A DNA stretch of 64,000 bases from Azadirachta indica (lineage: Eukaryota > Streptophyta > Magnoliopsida > Sapindales > Meliaceae). The stretch spans positions 8,020,545-8,084,544 of the forward strand of contig CM040447.1 in NCBI GenBank assembly GCA_022749755.1. Direction: 5' to 3'. A program made the translations under genes and the position numbers. This document shows, in pieces, positions 43,628 to 50,400 of the stretch. Under the pieces are notes generated by a model. It did not search any database, was not told the DNA's origin, and saw only the letters and a list, made by a program, of their open reading frames with translations. The number at the start of each line of letters is the position of its first letter. Position 1 is the stretch's first letter.

Positions 43628-44453
43628 GATTATTCATCTGTGCCATTAGCATCAGCAGAAAGGTTCTCTTTTGTGTTAGATTGTTTCTTTCCTGTTGGAT
43701 TAAAACCATACATCTGTGACATTAAAGATGTAACAGATGATGGTAACAGTGGGTTTAGAGTAATAGCTGACTTAATGGGTTATGATGAGGATGGATGGCT
43801 GCAAGTAAGAAAAGATCTTCTAAATGAATTGAATTCAAATTTAGAGCATTATAGCCTACTCTATGGGACAGATGGGTCAAACGATAGAGTTAAAGAGTTG
43901 ATTCATGCTTTATCTTATTTTGAGAGTTGTCCTAATTATGATCAAGGGATGATTATGCCAGACATGGGACATCTCATCGCGTCAACCTATGATGTTGTGC
44001 TGTTTCACATATCATTGCCCCGATGTCTCACCTTTCTTCCTCTTCGATCAGTACCAATACCTACAGATTCTCGTAAACACATTGCTATTGGTTCTACAGA
44101 TAAGAATCATTTTGTTGAGGTACAACTTCTTCTTCTTCAGTTCTTGTACTGTTATTAACGAATTATACTAATTAAATTTATTAACTTCAACAAAATTTGT
44201 GTAGGTATTCTTATCACCGGATCATCCTGTTCCGCCTATATCACCTAGCTGGTATAAATTTCATCGTTCTTGTGCCAAGGAATGGAAAACCATGTATATT
44301 TCTCGCATGGAACATTTTAATAGAATCATCGGTTTTGGTGTGGCTATGAATGAAATGATAGATATTGGCATCAGGGATGATATTGATAGTGAAATGATAG
44401 ATAGTGATGATATCTTTTATTGTGATGATTCCTTGGATTTTAACTTTTTTTAA
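37383..44453 (+). CDS. Mosaic gene A, full model: MYB-IQ-FAR1-OTU-IQ-AP2-OTU
   Basis: Eleven exons can be joined without a stop: 37383-37503, 37591-37720, 37808-38030, 39618-39821, 39912-40238, 40636-40878, 41264-41341, 41422-42405, 42487-42780, 42926-44119 and 44205-44453, about 1348 residues. From the third exon on, every junction is phase 0. Approximate protein order: R2R3-MYB 1-158, CAMTA-type IQ 159-335, CAMTA linker piece 336-416, short Ser/Asp-rich exon 417-442, FAR1-type zinc domain then OTU 443-770, OTU end joined to an IQ exon 771-868, IQ/coil plus AP2 plus second OTU 869-1266, OTU end 1267-1348. If made, it would be a nuclear DNA-binding protein with calmodulin-binding and deubiquitinase-like parts. 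The single-protein reading is inference; it could also be several transcripts. The 40636 exon is the weakest, as its 5' edge looks intron-derived. The parts are listed separately. Confidence 0.5.
38031..39617 (+). other. CAMTA-derived intron of mosaic gene A
   Basis: This intron starts gtatgg and shares phrases with introns of the CAMTA gene at 61907 and of mosaic B: ggcatcaaatgtttaaat, gaacttagggtgtttt and cctaatttttcc. It therefore came with the CAMTA segment. It carries a 771-bp MITE at 38484. Confidence 0.75.
38484..39254. mobile_element. Tourist/PIF-Harbinger-like MITE
   Basis: 771 bp with inverted ends GCGTGAGTTTGGTAGTGC (left) and TGTTCAGTTTGGCAGTGC (right, reverse complemented), flanked by TTA on both sides (38481-38483, 39255-39257). 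A three-base TTA target duplication with a GTTTGG-type end is the PIF/Harbinger pattern. The corresponding places in mosaic B (near 48870) and the CAMTA gene (near 62660) lack it. Confidence 0.8.
39618..40238 (+). CDS. CAMTA-type IQ segment of mosaic gene A
   Basis: Two phase-0 exons (39618-39821, 39912-40238). The first holds [20 protein letters not shown], followed by [10 protein letters not shown]; the second starts [16 protein letters not shown] and continues [18 protein letters not shown], then [15 protein letters not shown]. These are the two IQ motifs and the following helix of calmodulin-binding transcription activators, which bind calmodulin. The CG-1, TIG and ankyrin parts of a CAMTA do not precede them. 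The first 11 or so residues of the segment (TFEDDSLHL) match a sequence at 62848 that lies in another place in the true CAMTA gene, so an internal deletion joined them. Confidence 0.65.
40636..40878 (+). CDS. CAMTA linker exon piece of mosaic gene A
   Basis: 81 codons in frame. [16 protein letters not shown] and the end [11 protein letters not shown] to GEELQ match the linker exon of the CAMTA gene (61690-61906). Its first residues derive from sequence that is intronic in paralogues, so the acceptor at 40635 is newly made or the exon is unused. It is followed by another copy of the CAMTA intron. Confidence 0.4.
41264..42780 (+). CDS. FAR1-type zinc domain fused to OTU (mosaic gene A)
   Basis: Exons 41264-41341, 41422-42405 and 42487-42780, all phase 0. 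The first is a short exon ([17 protein letters not shown]) also present in mosaic B. The main exon begins [16 protein letters not shown] and holds the FAR1/MULE zinc pattern: [17 protein letters not shown] and [11 protein letters not shown]. After NARQKFRVK it passes straight into an OTU cysteine protease domain: [13 protein letters not shown] loop (catalytic Asp and Cys; Cys codon 42043-42045), [13 protein letters not shown] and NNNHFVEV (catalytic His). The whole DDE transposase present in mosaic B is missing, so this is a deletion derivative. The third exon finishes the OTU ([15 protein letters not shown]) and then fuses within the exon to another IQ motif ([20 protein letters not shown]). 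Confidence 0.65.
42926..44453 (+). CDS. IQ-AP2/ERF-OTU segment of mosaic gene A
   Basis: Exons 42926-44119 and 44205-44453, phase 0. It begins with the end of an IQ exon ([14 protein letters not shown]), then a region related to RAP2.4-type (DREB A-6) factors: [16 protein letters not shown] and [17 protein letters not shown], leading into an AP2 domain at 43307-43480 ([20 protein letters not shown], then [19 protein letters not shown]). The usual RTRLWLGTF is RTRCPLGTF here, so one DNA-contacting Trp region is changed. A poly-Ser stretch from a (TCA)n repeat (43589-43628) follows, then a second OTU domain in which the catalytic Cys is Ser (codon 43748-43750, DGNSG). The last exon completes the OTU module and ends at a TAA at 44451. 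Confidence 0.65.
43307..43480 (+). other. AP2/ERF DNA-binding domain
   Basis: About 58 residues with the YRGVR, W-AEI and [17 protein letters not shown] motifs of AP2/ERF factors. It sits in the same open frame as the IQ and OTU parts, between them. Confidence 0.85.
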
Positions 44454-45382
44454 CTAAATTTTTGCTTGAAAAAAATTAGTTCCTTGTATGATCAATTATT
44501 CCTTTTTTTTTTTTTCCATTTTTATCTAAATAGGTATGTATTGAGCAAAAGAGACTGTGACATGATATCTTCTAAGATGCAAATATATTTAGTGAAGAAG
44601 GGATGCCTTGCCAGAAAATCTAGCATGCATTATCCTCCATATTTGTAACATGTTTTTGTTTTCTGAAATTGTTTTCTCGAATAGTCAGAATAGAACTTGC
44701 AGGTTCTACCAAAAATACATATATATTGAATCAAATGTCTATGGAAATTCAAGACTACCTTTTTCCAATTGAACTCAACTAAAATCCAATCCGAAGTAAA
44801 ATATACTTCTAAGGAAGGATTGGAGAAATCGACTCTAAATAAAATAAATAGAAATAAGCAACCAAGCTACATGGTAGTTATCCCAGAGCTCTGTAAAGAT
44901 AAAAGTTAATGATGAGTAAATAACATAGTAATTTTGGTAAATAATTTATTAGTCCAACTAAAATAAGTTAAGATATTATAATTTGTTATTAAATTAATAT
45001 TATATTGTTTAACAATTTTCTTTTAAACAAAAACAACATAAACTTTCATTTCGTAGAAGAAAGTAATACAATTTATAGATTTGTACTCATTTTAGCATGT
45101 TACATGCTAAAGAGACTAATTACAACAAACAACTAATTAGATTTTAAGTCTTCTAAAGAACATGGAGAACGTAAACTAACACCTCTCCATTTTGTGTTTT
45201 TTAATAATATTAACAAGATAATAAAGTATAAAACACAAACAATATATTTTAACCTGAAGCTTTCCTAAAAAATTTTTATCTAATGATGTTTTTGTCTTTT
45301 GGTCTAACTGGGAGCTTGAAGTTTTCTTTTCACTAGCCTAACTTTTAGCATGTTTATTTATCTAAAAAATAATAATAACAGT

Positions 45383-45428
<46 letters not shown>

Positions 45429-45638
45429 CACATACACATATACATATATGACTATAGTTGCTAATAAGCCTAGCCTAGAAATTAAATCATTAAGTTGAAG
45501 TTGCATAATAATTCCATTTTTTATGTAATCAAGCATCAAAGAAGAATACGTCGCCTTTTCTTAACAAATGAGATAAATTTTGATAAATTTATATAATTAT
45601 ATTCATTTTAACATGGCAATAATGTGTAAATAATATTT

Positions 45639-45647
<9 letters not shown>

Positions 45648-45715
<68 letters not shown>
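45648..45715. repeat. (TAA)n microsatellite
   Basis: About 22 uninterrupted TAA units. Confidence 0.95.
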
Positions 45716-45717
<2 letters not shown>

Positions 45718-45829
45718 TTAAAATTTACAGAAGATAGGGTATAAAGCAGACATTACAATAAAACTTCTAACTTTTAAATTAAATTATGTAAGTATTTAGA
45801 ACATTCTAAAAATTTAGGAGTAAAAAATT

Positions 45830-46570
45830 AAAAGAGTATATTACGTATCAGTTGGCAGTATTTTAATGTGTCTAGAGTAAAAAATTGATTTAAATAGTGT
45901 TGAAGGGCGTTTAGAGTAGAAAAGTATGCAAGATGTTTTCAACATTTTAACGGGTGTGTAGAGCAACATATTAATTTATCAAACGAGTGTTTAGAAGAAA
46001 AGAGTATTCAAAAGGTGTATAGAGTGAATTGATAGATTATAAAAGAGCAATTCCTATTCTTCAAACTATTTAACTACTATTTCTACCCTACACATCTACG
46101 AGGTAAATATTAAAAATTAATTTTTAGTCTATAAATTTTTTACAATTGTTAAAGCAGTTTTGGATACCGTTTTGCTTACACACCCATTTGATAAATTTTT
46201 AAAATCAACTTCTACTTATACACATCGTAAAAATAAAAGTAGTCTCGAGCACTCTTTTTCTCAAATGCCTATTGATAAATTTTGAAAATTAATTTTTAAC
46301 CTACAAAATCTTGTAAATGTTGAAATACTCTTAAATAGTAAATACTTTTTTACACTGCACGCCTATTCAATAAACTTGTAAAAATTAATTTTTTGGTCGA
46401 CGCATATTCTGTGCATACTTTTTTCTTCTATACACTCAATTGATACATGCAAGTTTAAATGAGAGAATGTTTGCGTAGTAAAAGCGTACGTGAGGCTGTG
46501 AAGAAAAACAATAATTTTTAAAATTTTATCGGATGGGTAGAGACGAGTACGCAAAAGGTGGATGTTGAAA
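45830..46570. repeat. Inverted array of short gtgtttagagta-type units
   Basis: Forward units (gtgtctagagtaaaaaattg, gcgtttagagtagaaaagta, ggtgtgtagagcaa, ggtgtatagagtgaatt) occupy 45870-46040. Reverse-complement versions (ctaccctacacatc, cttacacacccattt, tacttatacacatc, ttacactgcacgcc) occupy 46080-46440, and a last forward unit lies near 46560. Similar units lie upstream of mosaic gene A at 36600-37050. Class unknown. Confidence 0.5.
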
Positions 46571-46757
46571 TATTTAGGGGTGTCTAGAGTAGAAAGTATA
46601 ATTAATTATTTCTAAGGAGATGGGTGAAGGTGGTTGGTGGGAAGCGGCAAAGGTCAGTACACTGACCAAAATCAAAAGAAGAAGAGGCAGGGAAAGAGGA
46701 AGAAGATGACTCAACCCATAAAATGTCTTTTGCCTTCAGTCTCCGGTCATCATGGGA

Positions 46758-46765
46758 TATAAATA
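46758..46765 (+). promoter_or_regulatory. TATA box of mosaic gene B
   Basis: TATAAATA lies 68 bases before the ATG at 46826. At the matching place mosaic gene A has gtatcaaat, so this motif is not conserved between copies. Confidence 0.5.
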
Positions 46766-46825
46766 TATCTGCAGTTAGTGTTTGTTTGTACTGGAGGGAA
46801 GACAGAAATAGAAAGGAAGGAGAAA

Positions 46826-47459
46826 ATGGGAAGATTTCAAGCTGGGTTGAAGAAAGGTTTATGGACTCCTGAAGAAGATAAAAAACTTATCGCTTTTATT
46901 CTAACACACGGCGCTGGAAACTGGAGAGCTCTCCCAGAACTTGCAGGTTTTTATTTTTATTTTCATTGCTATCTAAACGATGATTTCAGTTTTATTAATT
47001 TTGTTGTTTAATTTGTTGCTCAAAGGTGTTAATAGAAGCCGGCAGAGTTGCAGATCAAGGTGGATGAATTATTTACGGCCTGATATCAAGAGAGGACACT
47101 TTTCAGAAGAGGAAGAACGAATAATTTTGTCTCTCTTTGCGAATATCGGCAGCAGGTAATTTGCATGCTTTTTGCAACACTCGGTTGCTATCGTATATAA
47201 AATTTGTAGCTTGTATTGTATTCAATTCTTACTGTTTTGATTTTTCAGATGGTCAATAATTGCAGCTCAATTACCGGGAAGAACTGACAATGAGGTTAAG
47301 AATTTCTGGAACACTCATCTGAAGAAGAAGGTTCTCGGTATAGCGGATTACCGAAAACTCTCAAAAGAAAGAACTGACTGTGATGAAATCAAGAACTTTG
47401 ACAGCTTTGGTGGACCGAAGGGCCCTTCGGGTCACCTAACCAGCCAGAGGGAGTCACAG
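46826..47459 (+). CDS. R2R3-MYB head of mosaic gene B
   Basis: Exons 46826-46946, 47026-47155 and 47249-47459, with breaks at the same positions and phases as mosaic gene A. R2: [41 protein letters not shown]3: [46 protein letters not shown]. The first conserved R2 Cys is again replaced (NRSRQSC). After R3 the exon ends with [14 protein letters not shown] to RESQ, which aligns with the CAMTA linker end, and is followed by gtatgg, the start of the CAMTA intron. The short region between R3 and the join has no known MYB activation motif. Confidence 0.85.
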
Positions 47460-50400
47460 GTATGGAGATGGAATCAGACAACTTGTGTGGTATATATTAT
47501 TAGCATAAGCGTGTAAATTTATTAGATCACAGACTTAATTCATGCCCATAGTTTCATGGTTGTTGGAAAGGGTAAAAGGTTCTTGCTTCGTGCTAATTGC
47601 TTATGAAATTAGAGTCTTTTAACCAGACGTTAAAATAGGGTGTTTCAGCTGAAGTCTAGGTTATTGTTATTGAAACCTAATTTCTTTTACCATTTATTTG
47701 AATTCTGCCACGTTACATTGGGTTAGGTATTAGCCAGACCACTTTCAGATCAAGCCTAATCGAAGTCCAGTCTGGATATCTACTCCCATGCATGGAGGGA
47801 GGGATGAACTCCAGTAATTAGAAAAATCTATTCCCACATGCACAGGGGAGAATCAAACCCCAACCTCAAGGTTGAGGCAGGGGAGGCGAGTGCCACTAAG
47901 TCAAATGGTGGTTCTCAATTTTACCATTGAATTTCTTATACTCTAATTTCTTGGCATCCTGTTTTTGGAATTTCATTTCCTTTTGACATCATTATAGCTG
48001 CAGTTTTATGTGCTGTTGCATGGTATTTTGTTGAGTAAGATAACCCCCTGATAGACCTTGATTCTCAATTCTTGGAGCATGACTTGGAAAGTTACGTTCA
48101 AGAAGTTGGATTGCCTTTTCCGTCATTTTCTTCAGCTCAGCCTGACCATCTGCAAACTGTTCCTGGACAAGGGCATGATATATGTGGAGATCGTCACATC
48201 TTTGTTGAATGGGAGGGGTGCCAGGTATGGAGCAATACGGCTTTTGTAATATATATTACTGGCATAAATAATTTTAAATTTCATATGAGATGGTACTTTT
48301 TGATGCCACAAACATTTTTTAGCCATTGTTTCTAAAGAATTTCACAAATACAATATATTACTTTTCCCCTCTTATTCATAATGTCTTACAATGCTACTAT
48401 TCATAGTGAAAAAAGAAAAGAAATATGAAAAGAAAAATGAAACATTTCATGATCTTAACTCTGATTCTTTTCATCTTGGGAAGCTATTAATTATGAATCT
48501 TATCTGTCTGCTGGTTGGTAGGAAGTCTGTGAGGTTCTTGCTTCATACAAAAACTTCTTGAACTTAGGGTGTTATAACAGAAGTCTGTACATAGGCTACT
48601 GCTTATTAGAACCTAATTTTTCCATATAAAAATGTTTTGCAATAACTTTTTGGGACTATTTTCGGAATACCGTTTCCAATTTCTCATTGACAACAACGGC
48701 AGTAGATGATTTGGGCGAAATTATTCTGGCTCTGATTATGGATAGCAGGTTAAGTAGGATGTATAGTAGCTTCAAGGATTGAGAAAATGAGCTGTCTTTT
48801 CGTCTTAAATTCTGCTAGCGCATTACTAATATAACAGAATCTTTTTGATGTTGTGGAAATGTTAGGACTGCTGTATTTATTGTATTAGAATTTTAGCTAG
48901 ATGAAGTTTTATGAGCTACAAGTATGTTACAAATCTGTATTCTGGCACTTATGCGTAACTTCTCAGTATAGGCGGATTACTTAGTGGTCTCTTTCCTCAC
49001 ATTCTTATAAATTAAATATATCCAATGCTAGCTTACCTGAGCATACTTTATGCTTGTAATAAGTTTTTGTTTTCTTTGTGGTAACTTCAAATCACTATAC
49101 TTTTCATAGGTTAATTGCTGGTTTGTGACACTGAATTTTAACAGTATATGCAACAATTTATTTAATATGGTCTCAGAACAATTAAAAAATATTATTTATT
49201 AATTTTTGAAATAGTATTGTTCAAATTCTATTATTCTTCTTCAGACTTTACTCTTCCTTGTAAACAGACATCTAAAGATGATTCTTCACATTTATTCAGG
49301 CTCAACACATGATCCTCATGGATCAGAAGTTGCATTTGGACTCAGCACATAATCTTACTTCAACAGCTCATCATGATGAAACTATGCATGCTGCTGCAAT
49401 ACGAATACAAAATAAGTTCCGTAGTTGGAGGGGTAGGAAAGATTTCTTGATAATCCGGCAGCGAATCATCAAAATTCAGGTTCATTTCACTACTTGTTCT
49501 CGTTATAATCTCTTTTCCTTGATGAAAACTTCTTTGATTGTAACTTATAACTTTTTTCTGAACGGAAGGCACTTGTAAGAGGTCACCAAGTCAGGAAAAA
49601 CTATAAGAAGATAATATGGTCTGTGGGAATCCTGGAGAAGAGTTTTTTACGTTGGAGACGAAAAGGAAGCAGTTTGTGTGGATTTAAGTCGGAAGCACTC
49701 ACTGAGGATGATCCCAGCATGTTCTATACATCCTTGGAGAGGGCTGACTCCGACTCCCTGAATGAAGTCAGAAAGAAGAAAGAAAAAGCAAGGTTGCAGA
49801 AGGGCCTTGCTCAAGTGAAGTCCATGGTTCAGTATCCTGAGGGGAGAGATCAAGGCCCATTTAATGATAATACTGTTGACAATAATTACCAAGGAAAGTT
49901 CTCAGTTGTTCCCAGGACGGATTTTATGTCACTGGCTGAAGCGGATAATAGTTGGGTTTTAAATGATGCTGGATTAACATATGAGCCCCAGAAAAACCTT
50001 GATTTCTGGTTTTCAGAGGATGTCTTGCAAAATTGTCATCAAGGAGTTGGATCTCAGACTTTTCCTTTGTTTTCTTCCAATCAGCCTGACAATCTGGAAA
50101 ACATGCCTAAACAGGGGCCTAAAATAGTAGGAAAGCTTTCTACCAATAGCTCTGGTGAATGCAAGGAGTTTGGGAGTTGCCTACAGAGCCATGGGGAGTC
50201 GCAGGTATTGAGCAGTACAACTTGTGTAGTAGATATTATTGGCATCAAATGTTACATTTTTTAAAACATAATTGCATGGTTGAAACAAGTTCATTATTGG
50301 CAGGGCCTGACTTCAACTCAATGCGCTAATGTTGCTTCAGAAAGCATAATGGATTACACTAATGAATTTACTAATGACAAGGTGAAATTGGTTTACAATT

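Larger units (their letters stand above)
44454..46825. other. Spacer between mosaic genes A and B
   Basis: No gene is supported. The first 550 bases (to about 44990) match the region downstream of the OTU pseudogene (56450-56720). A (CT)n/(TA)n run lies at 45382-45430 and a (TAA)n microsatellite at 45648-45715. From 45830 to 46570 there is a large imperfect inverted structure made of gtgtttagagtagaaaa-like units and their reverse complements. Confidence 0.6.

Noticed and set aside
43512..43709. Antisense Met-rich frame over mosaic gene A
   Set aside because: Reverse reading of the (TCA)n poly-Ser repeat.
45354..45539. Small frame with Tyr/Ile and Glu/Arg runs
   Set aside because: Pure translation of (CT)n and (TA)n repeats.
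48058..48249. Alternative frame of the relic linker region as a gene
   Set aside because: It starts without an ATG and is the wrong frame relative to the CAMTA similarity.
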